A program made the translations under genes and the position numbers. From Mortierella sp. BCC40632 (taxonomy: Eukaryota > Mortierellomycota > Mortierellomycetes > Mortierellales > Mortierellaceae): 64,000 bases of DNA. This document shows positions 17,452 through 30,219 of the stretch, one piece after another; position 1 is the stretch's first letter; each line of letters begins with the position of its first letter. Location: NCBI GenBank assembly GCA_011634665.1, contig WAEK01000015.1, positions 98,501 through 162,500 of the forward strand, read 5' to 3'. The notes under the pieces were generated by a model that was given only the letters and a program-made list of their open reading frames with translations, had not been told where the DNA came from and made no database searches.

Positions 17452-20400
17452 AAGAATGGATAGAGCCACCTCCCATTTTATTTTTTTTTATTTTATTTTT
17501 TTTTTTTTCTTCTTTCTCTCTTTCTTTCTATCGCTCTCTCTCTAATAGACCCCTCTCCACCACCATTCCCTTGACATGGCATTCCCTTTAATTGCCACAA
17601 CAGGTTTCACTCACCATTGCTTCACCCCCTCCTCTCTCCTCCTCCCCCCTCCTCCTTGATTTTTTTTTTTTTTTTTTTTTTTTTGAATATGCATTAGCTC
17701 AAGGACGGCGTGATATGGACCGTTGAACCATTGCCTTCGCCTTGCCGCTGGGACTGGGACTATTTGTCGCGGGACCATGTTGAAGAGGATCTCCAAGGCC
17801 ACAAGACCGTCTTTGCTGTAGAGTGCCCTACCATGTTCTCTCTGTCATTGTTTTTTTACTATTTTTATTACTTATTACCCATGTTCTCAAGACTCGACTA
17901 ACATTGTTCTTTCTCGTCCCTTTGTCTCTATGATTTGATCACACACACAGTTCCTCCACCGCAACCCAGTCACAGAGTCTATCGAGATCCTGTCCCAGTT
18001 CTCACTCTGGGTTCTCTGTAGGTGACTTGAACGCGTTTTTTTTTTTTTTTTTTTTTGCCCACAGTTCCGATATGCGCCCTTTTTTCCCGACAATCATCAG
18101 GACAACATTATTGGAAACAAACAAAGCAAACAAAACAAACAAAACACACACACACCACCTCTATACGCCCACGCGCGCGCAATTCTCTCTTACTCTCTCT
18201 CTCTCTCTCTCTCTCTCTGAGACCATGTTTTACTTTTCAACCTAACGGATTTTTATTCTCCATAAGCTAACTTTTTTTTTCTTCTTGTTCTTCCACATAC
18301 GTACTCTCTCTTTTATAGCCTCCTCCATCCCTGAACCATCCATGGGATCTCGCAATACACCACTCCAGTCTTCTCTATCCAACAATAATGGTCGCCATTG
18401 GAGAAGAGCTTCTACCCCAGAGAGATACAGCTCCAGTGTCAACAGACTTTCTTCTCTCCAACCACGCGCCATCTCACCCGCCCCTGCCAGTCATAGCTCC
18501 TTGCCCAGTCTTCCCGATGCTATCTCAGGGACAGGTTTTGGTGGTGGAAGTGGCGGAGGAGGAGGCATGGATCCAGCAGACAATGTTCGTTCTATCCACA
18601 GTAGTGGACCCTCTCCAACCACCAATCCTCCCATGCCCTTTTCACACGACACAGAGGATGGACCACTTTTCCGAGCGACGGTCGTTGAATGTGAGAATCA
18701 TATCCGGGACATGAAACAATCGACCAAACGAATCATCAAGGCCGCTCAAGCGGTGTTGGAGGCACGCAAGACCTTGGTTGGAGCAGAAGAGACGTTTACA
18801 AAGGAATTGGAAGGGTTCAAACCTGCGGAACCACTTTTGAGTCATTATCTTCGACCCATGACCCAGAGTTTGGCAGAAAAGGTAGAATCGATGAATCTTC
18901 AGATGCGTAATCTCTTGATTGAACCTTTGACACGATTCTATGGAAGTGATATCAAGGCTGCAGAAGCCCATCGCAAGACCTTTGAAGAAGAAAGCAAAGA
19001 GTATTATACGTTCCTTTCCCGATACATGGGGATGAAACAGGACAGCAATCGAAAGAAGAGTGAAGCCGATGCCAAGTATGAACGAAAGAGACGTCATTTC
19101 GAGGTGAAACGATTTGAGTACTGGAGTTTTCTTTTGGACATGCGAGTAGGAGGGGGCAAGAGTGATGAGATTTTACATCATTTGACCAATTATTCTGAAA
19201 AACATTGTCGGTACATGTTGGACATGGCACGGTTGGCTGAACAATTGAAATCGGGATTGGAGACCATTGCTGCTGATTTGTTTGAGGCCCATAAGAGAGC
19301 TGCCACTATCCGAAGAGAACGTCTAGAACGAAAACGGGAATTACTTGAATCGGCAGAGGAAGCAACGTCAGCGACAACCACAACGACAGCAACAACAGGG
19401 ACGACAACCGCCATGTCGGCAACAACAACCGCCATGACGACTCCCTTTTCGATTGGCTCAGGGACTCATTCGTCTCATCCTCATGGACTTTCCAAGAGCG
19501 GTTCTAGCTTGGTCATCTCGGGTCCTGTTACGCCTTCTTCTGTCAATGGTCCTGATATCTCTTCGGAAGGTATCCTGGATATTCCACCTTCTTCTCAAGA
19601 GTCATCTGGAGATCGATTGGAGGGAGATGCAGGCACGGATTCCAAATCGACAGGACATGGTCCAGCCTCTGGGACCTCTTCCACTGGAGCGGGTGCTTCT
19701 TTGACAAATTCTGGTGGTGCCACCACCTCGTCTGGTAGCAGTACACATCCAGGGCAACAAAAATTCAGTGGTATCCGAGACTTGGAACACCATAACGTGG
19801 ATGCAGGATCTGCTTTAGGAAGTCGAAAGGAAGGATTCTTGTTTGCGACCAGTCGACCCAGTCTACACAACAATTCGACGGTTTTGGAGAAACCCAGTAT
19901 CAACTGGCACAAATACTGGTGTGTTCTTTCAGAAGGTCATTTGCACGAGTATTCTCATTGGAAGAAAGGAGCGACGATGCTTCATAATGAACCCATCAAT
20001 CTCAAACTATCGACTGTTCGTGCCTGTCGAAATCAAGATCGAAGGTTTTGTTTTGAGGTGATTACACCCAAATTCCGAAGAATATACCAGGCCACCAGTG
20101 CTGAGGATATGAATTCATGGATTGTTGTGATTTCGAATGCGATCCAGAGTTTGTTGGATGGTACAGGTGTCAGTACTGCGACAGGAGGTTATTATGGATC
20201 GGATCCCTCAAACAAGAATATCAGGCATGCCTCCTCAATTGTTGCTTCGGGTGGACTTTTGGATGGACCTTCTTGGAGTCTTGGTGGTCGAGCAAGTATG
20301 GACTATTCAAGACCGTCACAAGGATTTACTGGATATGACTCGAGGTCGGGCGATACAGGAATAGGATCTGATCATCCTCGAGCAGGCAGTAATGGTGGTA

Positions 20401-23400
20401 ATGTCAACACTATGGGAGGAATTGGCAACGATCGAGGGATGAAGGGTCAAGAGAACAATGAGATGGAGCACCTTGGTACCAAATTGTTACAATTGATGCG
20501 AGAGGCGAATGCAGCCAATTCTATTTGTGCCGAGTGTGGAGCCCGGAAACCAGACTGGTGTGCCATCAATCTTGGTATCCTCATCTGTATAGGTAAGGGA
20601 ATGTTTTTCTTCTTCTTTATGATTTACATTGTGTGGAACTATAAAGAAATGAAAAGGAGAAAAGAAAAATAAGGAGGGTAGGAGATGGACAGTCTGAACT
20701 AATATGGAATCTCTTTCTTTTATTTATTTTTACCTGTTTGACTCACTCTCTCTCCCTTTTTTTTCCTTCTTCTTCTGCAGAGTGTTCTGGTATCCACCGT
20801 AGCTTGGGTACTCATATTTCCAAGGTGCGATCCTTCACACTGGACACCACTTCTTATACAAAGGATCTCTTTGATTTCATCCGCACGATCGGAAACGAAG
20901 TGTCCAACCAAATCTGGGAAGCCACCTTGATTCAAGCACAGCCACCTCTCACCGGATCCTCTGAAGGTACTCATAGTCACTCCAGCAACGACACGGGAGC
21001 AAGTATCACGGTAGCCTTCCGGAAACCGATCGTCAGTGACACTCGAGAATACAAGGTCAACTTTATTCAAAAGAAATATGTCGAGCGAGCCTTTGTGGAC
21101 CGACAACGATTCTTGTTGACAGAACAATCGTTGGTCACTCAGACCTTGGATTCGACCTCGACCACGGGAGCAGCGACGAAAGCCTTGTTCCAGGCAGCTT
21201 TGGAAAATAATATTCCAACAGCGATTGCAGCCTTTGCTGCAGGAGCCGATTTGAATGCCATTCAAGAGATTGACTTTGAGAGTGAAGGACCTGCGACGAC
21301 AACAGCAACAACAACAACAACGACGACGACGACGACAACGGATGACCCAGTCACCTCAGCTCATCTCTCGATCATGGGTACGAAAAGAAATGGAGCCAAC
21401 TCGATTCAGATGTCACTCTTACAACGGGATGAAGATGATGAGAGTCATCTTCGATCTTCGTCCATCCTGGAACGACTCTCTGTTTGTTCAGATGCGTCTA
21501 GACTTTCCAAATCGACTACAGGATCGACAGGACCTCAGACTGTCTCAGTACTTGGTCAAGAAATGAATGAACAGGATCCAAAAACTCTTTCTCAACCTTT
21601 ACCAGTTCATGCTTCTTCTTCTACTCGAACCCAGGCTCAAGTGTCCCATTCACCTTCATCTCAAACAGAACTGTTGACTGAATCTTCGTTTATGGTGATG
21701 CAGACCTCTCCCCTGTTGTTGGCACTTCAACATGGAGTTCCTTTTAGTTTGGATACTCAGTATGAAGTCTATCCAATGGCAGAGTTTATGATTCAGAATG
21801 GAGCCTCCAGTAATTTGAGTGTCAAGGTCCGTTTGTTGAGTGAAGATGAAGCCGAGACGACTTTGGCGATCGGATCTGGATCAGGAAGAGGCTCCAATAG
21901 TTCTGGACATGCTTCCGAAGACCCATCCGAGACGACCACAAGTCCTCGAATGCAACCTGCAGATGCCCCTCCATCTTCTTCCAGTCAGGGCAACAGTGGT
22001 ACTACTGGAGGATGGGATTCGACAACTGTGGATCCAGAAGATATTCGATATCATCAACAACGTTCCAACCGACGAAGTCTTGGTCAGGTAGTTCATATGT
22101 ATGGAGATGGGAACGGTACGGCTATGGAATATCTGAGGGCCAAGAGTGCTGCTCGAGGAGAGATTATCCCAGGATCACCTCCTTCCCAGAGTGCCTCTCA
22201 ATTCCAGGGGCCTTCGGGACATCCTTCGAGAGGACTTAATGGTAGCTCTGGAGCAGGATCGAGTGCAGGAGATGTAGGAAACTCTGGCAATTCTGAATCA
22301 CAGAACAATAGTGTGTCCCCTCGACTCTGGCCTCAACAAGGCATGTCAGCGAGTCCTGGATCGGTCTTGTCGATCCCTGCCCTGAATATGGGAGGGGCCG
22401 TTGGGTCCTCTTCTAGTTCTGGAGGAGGAGTCAAGGATATTTCTAGTCTATTTCAGAAGCGACGAGAGAGCGACAGTGGATTGACGGGTAGTGGTCAAGG
22501 ATCTCACTCAAACCAAGGGACACATGGAGAATGTGGATGTTTAGAAGGTTCAGTTGACCGAAATACGAAGCAAAGTGGAGGGTTCAAGGCGAATGATTTC
22601 TCGTTGCAACATTCAGCACCGATTCAATCGAATGGTGGTATGATCAACACGACCTCCAACATGTCTTCGTCTGCATCGTCCTCGACTTGTTCCTCACCTG
22701 TGAATAATATGCAAACTATGATGATGTTCCCGGGTCAAGACAGTCCTTCGTCCTCGAATGCTACAGGAGCATCACCCATTCTGGGACAACAACAGTACCA
22801 GCCAACCAATCAATCACAACAACACCACAACCATAATCATCAACATCAAGGAGGTGGTGGTGGTAACAGCAGTAGTACGAGCAGTGGTTCGACATCTCAT
22901 TCGAGTCTAGCAGGTCTGGGACATCAACTTTCCCATTCTGGGAGCAAACGAGCCAACAAGATGAAAGCGACCTTGTCCAAGAGTCTGAGGCTCTCAGCTG
23001 CGTATATCAAGAATAATATGATGAAAGAGGACAAGGAGCATTCGCAGACGCAGGGACAAGGACAAGGGCAAGGACAAGGGCAAGGGCAAGGGATCCCGGC
23101 GATCACTCAGACCCTAGCTACGCCTACACCCAACTCTGCGACGGCAGGATCGAGTCTTCAAGGAGGTGCGACGAATGAGACGAGTACTTTATCGACAGGA
23201 TCCGATGCAGTGCAGACCTCGCAGGGTCCTGTTGCAGCAGCTGCTGCTACTGCTCCTTCTTTATCTTCTCTTTCACTGGAGCAAAGCCAATCTTGTTCAT
23301 CATCTTCATCTTCCTCCTCTACACAACCACCTCATTTACCCCCGCGTGATGTAGGAGAATCCTCACCATTGTCGGGACCTTATGTAATCTTGCACCGAAA

Positions 23401-23422
23401 AGGGTCCATCTCCAAGTCTTGA
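16711..23422 (+). CDS. BAR-PH-ArfGAP protein (ACAP/Csx2-like Arf GTPase activator)
   Basis: Exons read as 16711 (start unresolved)-17321, 17698-17817, 17951-18017, 18319-20592 and 20781-23422; phases agree and give about 1900 aa. Order: an N-terminal region I do not recognise, a Ser-rich linker, a BAR-like coiled coil (about 18680-19350), a PH domain (about 19830-20150, NWHKYWCVLSEG ... FCFEVITPKFRRIYQA), then an ArfGAP zinc finger split by an intron: CAECGARKPDWCAINLGILI then [20 protein letters not shown], with the CX2CX16CX2C spacing and the catalytic Arg (R of HRSLG). A short ankyrin-like stretch and about 700 low-complexity residues (Ser/Gly/Gln, GQ repeats at about 23055-23090) follow. 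It should stimulate GTP hydrolysis by Arf on curved membranes. A possible first exon at 16231 (MASALIPSSLYQ) has no usable GT donor, so the 5' end is open. Confidence 0.88.
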
Positions 23423-23741
23423 TCCCTTTATCTTTTTTTTTTTTACTTTTTCTTTTGGATCCTGAATAGAGATGAACATATTTGGGAGTAAAAAAAAAAA
23501 AAAAAAAAAGAAAAAGAAAGAAAGAAAAAAAAAAAAAAAAAAAAAAAAGAAAGAAAGAGAGAGAGAGATGGGCAACCCCAAAAGTAATATAGTATTCATA
23601 CCAAATCATCCTAAAAACATGAGCATACCTATTTCTTTTTTTTCTTTTTTCTTTTTTTCCCCCTCTTCTACCTACGTTTGTGCGGACCAATATTTATATA
23701 TTATAATAATAATATTGTCTCTACCACCCATGTGTCTTTAG
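23423..23741. other. ArfGAP 3' region and truncated left edge of Fanzor copy 1
   Basis: Holds T- and A-tracts with (GA)n (23435-23570) and a TA-rich stretch. Its last ~50 bases look like the end of an intron, closing in TCTTTAG at 23741, the homologue of intron 1 in Fanzor copy 2. The left breakpoint of the mobile sequence must lie here; no terminal repeat was seen. Confidence 0.5.
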
Positions 23742-26700
23742 ATGATGAGAGATGCATTGTCCAGCAGTACTTTACTCGCCCAGAAGTAAAGCGACGCACG
23801 GACAAGGGGCGTGGAGAGTGGACTGTAGAGACTTAAAACAATGCTCTCAAAGTCTTCGTGGAGATGAAACAGGACAGAGTAACAGACACAGCTTTTCCAC
23901 CCTCTTCGGCTATAAACATCCCATCACCTCCGTATGCTACTCTATGTGAGCGGATGGATCGATTCATGGTTAAGTTTGAGGCATCCAAAAAGAAAGCGTA
24001 TAAAGAACGCGTGGCCAAGAGGTATCAAGTGCCCGTCCTCGCGTTTAACAGGCCTTGGTTACAAATCAAAACGATTATTAGTGAATACTAACCGTCCAGA
24101 TGCTTCTACACCTTACGTATTTGCTGTCAACAGAGCGGAGCGTGATAAACAGTCGAGAGCTGGAGGAGCAGAACCCGAGCAATCTAACATCTTTCTCGCG
24201 ACTGACCAGCCGAATCCTGCCAACAATCACCAATTTCGTCCAAGATTCAGCCCCAAGGTCCGCTATGAACCTGTAGAGGAACATCCTGCCCCTGCCATCC
24301 CTAGAGAGTACCAGTTAAAGCCATGGACGCAGGCGCCTGAGAACACGACGGCGGGGACACATACGCCAAAACCTAACAAGACGAAGCCCCCGGACATCAA
24401 AGCCGAGATCAACGAGAATGACGGCTTTGGGCGTAAGCAAATATTAAACGCCCTATCGTTCGAGCACCCAATTGTGTCTCTGGACTTTGGCCGCTTGGTC
24501 CTCAATATTCATGCCACCGTCGATGACGACGGCGCCGCCAAGGAAATCATCGAATGCTTCCGTGGAGCTGTCCGCGCGGCATGGGATTGCAAACGGCGCT
24601 GCCAGATTCTGATTGGTCTTTATCTGGAGGATGTTTTTTATCCTCGGCCTCACCCTGACGCCCCTCGGCCTGTGACACCCGTGGCAAGCATCAGTCCACG
24701 AGATCGTGAGATCCTTAATAGCCTGTGCCCTTCTCTCACATCAAAGGATATTGCTAACGACGACCCTGTCAGCTCTACGGGGGATAGTGAGGACGATCCA
24801 TCTAATGTGCGCTTTCTCCATTCCTTCCTCAGATTTCTGTACTCCGGCAACCCGCCTAGTGAGAGAAAAACCGGAGCAGCCGTCAACACCTTCATTAGGC
24901 GACTGCAAGAGTTAGGCCATTTAGATACATCGAACCTCACCAACGCAGTCATGCTCCAGAATATCAAGGAGCACACCCCAACTATGTTGATCCGTTCGGT
25001 AGCTTCACAGCTTTCGGTAGAGCTCTTGAAACACTACAAGCAAGGAGCGAAAAGACTGTTGGAACTGGTAACGTACCTGTCAATGTTAGTTGTTTTCTAT
25101 CTTGTCAAAATAGAGACAAGTAATTCAAAGTTAATTAATCGTTGTTCGTCTTGGGATCTATGGCGAGCAGCCTACGCGAGAGGAGCAGTGCCTGAGGCAC
25201 GTGCGCCTCACAGTACTTACGTTAGAATTAGCTTCCTGTCTCTCAGGAGGCATGAATAAAATACCCAACGTCCCTGGGCCAACTGGCCAGGCATGTCTTT
25301 TTCTCACCGACTCTTATTCTTCCCTTTGCTGACCCCTCTATTGTCACTATGTCTATCCATGTCGAGGCGTCCCTTCAGGGTAAGTTCAATTATATCACAA
25401 TCGTTTTTCTGTATGTGTCACTATAGAACCGAAAAATGATCAGAAGGGGCCGATTGCCAAACAATCAAGCAGTCGAAATGTCCTCTGACGAGCCAGCGAT
25501 CCAGCTCTTTGTACGAGTAAATGCTACGGCAGGCCGGCCTTGGCGACTCTCACCGCTGTCGCCAGAAGAGCATGGATACATGACGTTTACCGAGCTAGAG
25601 CTGGCCGCATTTCTACACAAGAGGAAAAAATTGCATCCCATCCTGGCGAGGATTATTGGCTCTGAGGACCTACAGAGGGATCTAACTCAGGCAGAGCTGA
25701 TTAAAGACTGGATCCCACACCAGACGCCAGGCCTGTTCATCCAGCACATCATAGTACCTGTGGACCCCAAGACTTTGACTGGTGATCGTGTTCGCGGTCG
25801 TGAGAAGAAAGAGGCTGGTATCTCTACCGCAGTCAAGATTCTTGATCCAGATGGCATCCGGGACCAAATCATTAATCTTCGCCGAGACGGATTTGACCCA
25901 ACAGCTTACGAAGAGAAGGGCTATTACCTGCGTGGCTCCATTAAAACTGATGGATACAGCCTTCAGTTGCTGGCATACAAGTTACGTGAGCTCAACTCGG
26001 TCAAGTTCAAGCGTTACAAGACCGAACTTCTACCCGACCGTCTCCTCTCAACTACAGCTGGCACAAGCGACCACCTCACTGAGGTGCGTAATGTCTTCAA
26101 ATCGGCTGCTGATGTCGAGCGTTTGCTTGGGTGCACTCCCGACGAAGCAGATCGTGTGTCATACTTAGGAATTGATCTGGGCCAGGCCTTTGTGGTAGGA
26201 ACGAGTGCGATTCTCCCGAAGGGTATGACCATCCAAGTTGGCAAGCGACGGCAACGCCGGCAAAAGAAGAAACGAGGCAGCCGAGGATCGCGCCCGAGAG
26301 GCAGCGGCAAGGGAAAGAAGATCGCCAGCCGGGAGGGCCGTGAGCGGTACATCAATCTCGCAGCCAATAAAAAGGCTGTTGCGCAACCAACTCTCGCTTA
26401 CAGAACCTGGCTTGAAAAACAAAAGCCGGCCGGCCTGACGCGCGCCCCCTCCAAACCTGAGACAACGGTCAGCACAGACGCAACGACTTCATTGACACTT
26501 CAGTCTTCCACCTCTAGCACCAGCCCAACGGTGTCTGACCCCCTTTCGATTAGCTTGATCGAATCGTCGCTTACTCCCCTATGTGGTCCAAATGCCGACT
26601 TTTCCACACATGTGCAGCAGCGACAAGCGAACGAAGACCACCTGGACACGTTTTACAATGGCCGTCAATACAAAGTCAAGAAGTACACGCAGATGGCAAA

Positions 26701-27421
26701 AAGGGCAAGGAAGAAGGAGTTTTGTCAGCTTGCAGACTCGCTGCTGCGCATGGTTGGCGGTTCTTTGGGCGAAAGGAGGAAAGAGAATGACAAGGTTGTC
26801 ATCGGCATTGGCATGGGCCAATTCACCTCCACTTCCCGACTGACATCCTTACATGGATCATTCGAGGCATTTTTCGTTCAGAAGGTAACATTTTATTGTA
26901 AGTTGCAGTGATTTCTTTCCAATCCTGCTACTGATAGCTGTTGGATTGACTCTCTCTCCCCTCTTTCAATGGTATAGGTTCGAGCGCTCGGCTATGTCTT
27001 GGTTGGAATTAACGAGTTTTATACCTCAAAAAAGTGCCCAACATGCGAACAATTTGTCGGTGAGGCGGGCAGCATGAGACGCCTGTACTGTTATCGATGC
27101 CATAAGTTCCTCCACAGGGACATAATGGCAGCACACAATATGTGCACCGCCCTCAAGAGGCATGTGGAACAACAGAAACGACCACTGTATTTGCAACCTG
27201 TAGATGCTGAAGGCAATTATCCATGGCTTGATAAATCCAGCGACTCTGACCCAACTCCAGACAGTCGTGGAGGTGGTGGTAGCAAGCGCCAGGCAAAGGA
27301 GATCGGCGAAGCCGATCAGGAGAAGAGTAGCAAGCGGAACAAGGCAACCAATGTCAAGAAAAAGTCGTCCAACACCACGAGTTCCAAGACAACAGCAACT
27401 GAGCAAGGGTTGGCAACGTAA
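23742..27421 (+). CDS. Fanzor (eukaryotic TnpB-like) RuvC nuclease, copy 1, 5'-truncated of its XPG exon
   Basis: Exons 23742-24021, 24134-25067, 25427-26884 and 26978-27421. The first begins at an acceptor homologous to that of exon 2 of copy 2 (30371-34406) and still encodes the tail of an XPG-like domain; the preceding XPG exon is missing. An in-frame TAA sits at 23834-23836. From ATG 23864 the frame is open for 997 aa. The Fanzor part has a long N-terminal region, RuvC I (VSYLGIDLGQAFVVG, Asp codon 26174-26176), a very basic linker (about 26240-26340) that could act as nuclear signal, a second RuvC-like strand (KVVIGIGMGQF) without an obvious Glu, a zinc ribbon (KKCPTC ... LYCYRC) and the closing RuvC III motif LHRDIMAAHN (Asp 27119-27121). 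Fanzors are RNA-guided DNA endonucleases carried by mobile elements. Activity of this copy is inference. Confidence 0.85.
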
Positions 27422-27527
27422 CAAGCAGTATGCAGATTGATAGCTAGATAGCATTTATTTTTTTTTTACCTTGGGGTGTTCGTCAACACCTTTGTCTACT
27501 ATTGAGTAGATCTTGATTGCTGCGCAG

Positions 27528-27587
27528 GCCGAGCGCGTCTCCATCCGGTGACGTAATCGTAGTCCGATGCGCGGCCGTCTAGTCCGA
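27528..27587 (+). ncRNA. Candidate guide-RNA (omega/fRNA) 3' scaffold, Fanzor copy 1
   Basis: Lies 107-166 nt after the Fanzor stop. The part 27546-27587 matches 34497-34540 after copy 2, with identical blocks CGGTGACGTAAT, CCGATGCG and TCTAGTCCGA. A stem can form between 27528-27539 (GCCG, 2-nt bulge, CGCGTC) and 27566-27575 (GATGCGCGGC). In TnpB and Fanzor systems the guide scaffold overlaps the 3' end and UTR of the gene, and the guide is read from sequence past the right end, here from about 27588. RNA function is inferred from position, conservation and folding only. Confidence 0.5.
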
Positions 27588-27640
27588 GGAAATGTCACAA
27601 TTTTGGCTGTAAATATGCCAGAGGACTGTTTATTTGAGTT

Positions 27641-30219
27641 CTTGGGCTAAGTTCACAGTCTCCTCTAGTTTGGCAACGGTGCCTTGGAGATCCTTCCATG
27701 CACAATGGCGCTTTCTGGGACTGTCAATAATAACGCTCAGTTCACTCCAGAGTCTCTTCAACTTGGCGTAGCTATCTTTCATCTCTGCTGCTCTAGCTTC
27801 TTCCCTTTTCATTTTCTCATCTCTTTGTCTAACTTTTCCTTTGTACCTCCAGCTGGTAGATCAGGTCTGGTGAGATAATGCTCTCTCGAGGGAATCCTGA
27901 AGCCTTTTCAGAAAGTTTTGACTCCTGTATCCGAGTTTCTCTGGCTCGCTCAAAGTAGGCGATTTTATGCCTACCGTAGATCCTTGCAATTGGGTACATG
28001 TGCTTGCAGGGTATCCGATGTCTCGTGTAGTCGGGACACGAACATGAGCAAAGGGCATCCTTCTCGTGATCCAAAGCTACCGAATACTCTACTCCAGGAA
28101 CGCTAAAGGATTTGACAATGAACTGCAATAGTGTACAGCGGTCAGGATTAATCCCACACAGTATTAATAGAGTAGGTACCTGTTGATACATACCGCATGG
28201 GCTGCTACGTTCTCTGCAACCATTGCTTTGGCGGTACCAACATCCAATGCCATGGCTTCCTTTTTTCTCTCTCACCATCATACTCAGAGTGCTTCACTGG
28301 TTGAACGCCATGATCAACCTTGAGAAGTTGAGCCTTGAAGTCTCTTTCTATCTCTCCTTGCAGCAAGAACATGACAACATCAGCCCTGTATCCAGTCTTG
28401 CCATCGAGGTAATGAGATTTGAGGGTATGGAACCATGATTCCAATAGATTGTTTGTGTCGACATGTTGATAATTCTATTGGCGACAAAAGAGATTTGAGT
28501 GGAGAAGTCCATATCTCACCCATCATAGCAAATCATTCCGCATACCTCTCGGACGAAAAGTACCCACTTCATTCTCTTTTCGCAACTAAGCCAATTTCGC
28601 TCAAGGAAAGTACAAAAGCGTTCAGTCCCTGGAAAGGCGACTTTTAAACTTTTGCCACAATCCATCCAGCTCCTCATTTGATCTAGCACCGCGTATGGCT
28701 TTTTAAGTGCAGGCTCCATTTGGCCCCAGTGTCTCTTCTATCGGAGAGCAAGACCCGTTAATTTAATGAATGTCAATGGCTTTTGATATCATTCACGATA
28801 ACTCTCGCGTACATTGCAATCTTTTCTCATGCGCCTCTCCCATATCTGGGCCACATGGAAGAGGCAATAATAGATGGCAGTTTGAGGGGAAGATGGCTTG
28901 AACAGCCTCCGTCTCTATTGGCGAGCAATCCATCATGAACTTTGACACTTTAAACTGGCATGTATCCTTGAGCCAGCTTAGCCACTTCTTGAGCAGAAAC
29001 CTACAGACCTTAGTTAGGGACGATGCCATGGTTCAAGCTACTAGTTTTACTGGAACAGAGCCAATTTCTTACGTGGATTCGGTACTGCAAATCAAGTATG
29101 CAATGGGAAAGCCTTTCTGTAACACGACATCCTTGACGAGGATGGTAAACAAAGCCGAAGCTTCTCTGATCTTTTTGACATTAGGCATCAACGGTCTGAA
29201 CACTTTATGTGTGGAGTCCATGCAAGCTATGAGGCAGTTGCGATGCATAATCTAACGGGGCACGCATACAATGAAGTAGATTAGAGTCGACTATGAATGC
29301 ACTAGCATAGTGATACTAACGTAAATTCATACTTAACCCTACCCCTAACTGGAATTTTTTGTGCACCATGCAATCATGTACGACTTCTCTTTGCCTTCCG
29401 TCTCGATCTGGAACATGCCTTCTCCTCCTCTCATCTTGATGTCCTTGATCCAGAGGTGAACGCTTTTGAAGATATCCTGGTCTTTAGTGGCCTCTTTCAT
29501 CTGCCGACGATAAAACACGCCATGCACATCCTTGTAGTTGATCAATAGACTAGAGGAGAGAGCACTGTTGTGTTCAAGCTTGTTGGAAAGGTTCTTAGTA
29601 TTTGTAGACTCATCACTGTTGCATTGAGTGGCAATGACTTACCAAGCAGAGGTTGTCTTCGCTGGGTATGAGTCGTTTTGGATTCCCTTCCAGTCAAGTC
29701 CTTGGTCGACGTTCGACTTGATCCAATTTAACTCATTCGCACCCAAGGGCAAACGTGCCCTGTCTGACATAGAAGTTCCGTGGTTGTGTTTCCAATAATA
29801 CTCGACAACGACACAGTCGTTCCCCATGGGCTTCTGGATTCTGATATGCGCCTTGCATCCTGTACCAACTGATTCCCTTTGTAGATGTGTTTTACTCGAG
29901 GGCCGCCGCCTGCAATCATATCGTACTGTCCAGTCGAAGCTCCTTGGTCGGCCTGGCCCTATGTGCAATTCCTTATGAGTTGGAAGGGGTTGTCCAAGCT
30001 TCCATTGTCAAAAGACAATACTGCGAGAGTTTTCTTCGCTGCAGCGTAGCCATTGGAAGCATCTCGTTCTTGGTTCCAGAACTGTTTAAATCCATCGACT
30101 GAGAAGACCATTCGAAGAGGAATAGGTGAATCAACAGGGATAGGATGAGGGCTGACAATGGCATGAATGTCATAGTCAGGCGAGTAGGGCAAGATGTCTC
30201 TGGCTGTCAAGGGATGCAT
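27641..30219 (-). pseudogene. MULE (Mutator-like) transposase, interrupted
   Basis: Read on the minus strand: a start near 30219 (or 30111), an N-terminal Cys/His DNA-binding region (about 29960-29650, YDCRRRPSS ... YWKHNHG), the DDE domain (MDSTHKVFRP near 29235 with the first Asp, FMMDCSPIETEAVQAIF near 28940 with the second, then a FHVAQIWERRMRKDC stretch in another frame), and a SWIM zinc finger near 28040 (CSCPDY ... CKHMYPIAR, CXCXnCXH). These are the domains of MuDR/Hop-type transposases, in order. The frame changes at least twice, for instance at a CCCC run near 28889 and near 29985, so as written it cannot make one protein. No terminal inverted repeats were identified. Upstream parts run divergently from the XPG-Fanzor gene. 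Confidence 0.75.

Noticed and set aside
18063..18245. Possible extra ArfGAP exon after the acceptor CCCACAG at about 18062
   Set aside because: It has no downstream donor and runs into CA and CT repeats; direct splicing 18017 to 18319 keeps phase 1 and gives a continuous frame.
23472..23570. Lys-rich frame after the ArfGAP stop
   Set aside because: It encodes A-tract and GA repeat only.
24022..24133. Apparent frameshift between N-terminal pieces of Fanzor copy 1
   Set aside because: An intron with a GTATCA donor, CTAAC branch site and CAACAG acceptor, in the same phase as in copy 2, explains the frame change.
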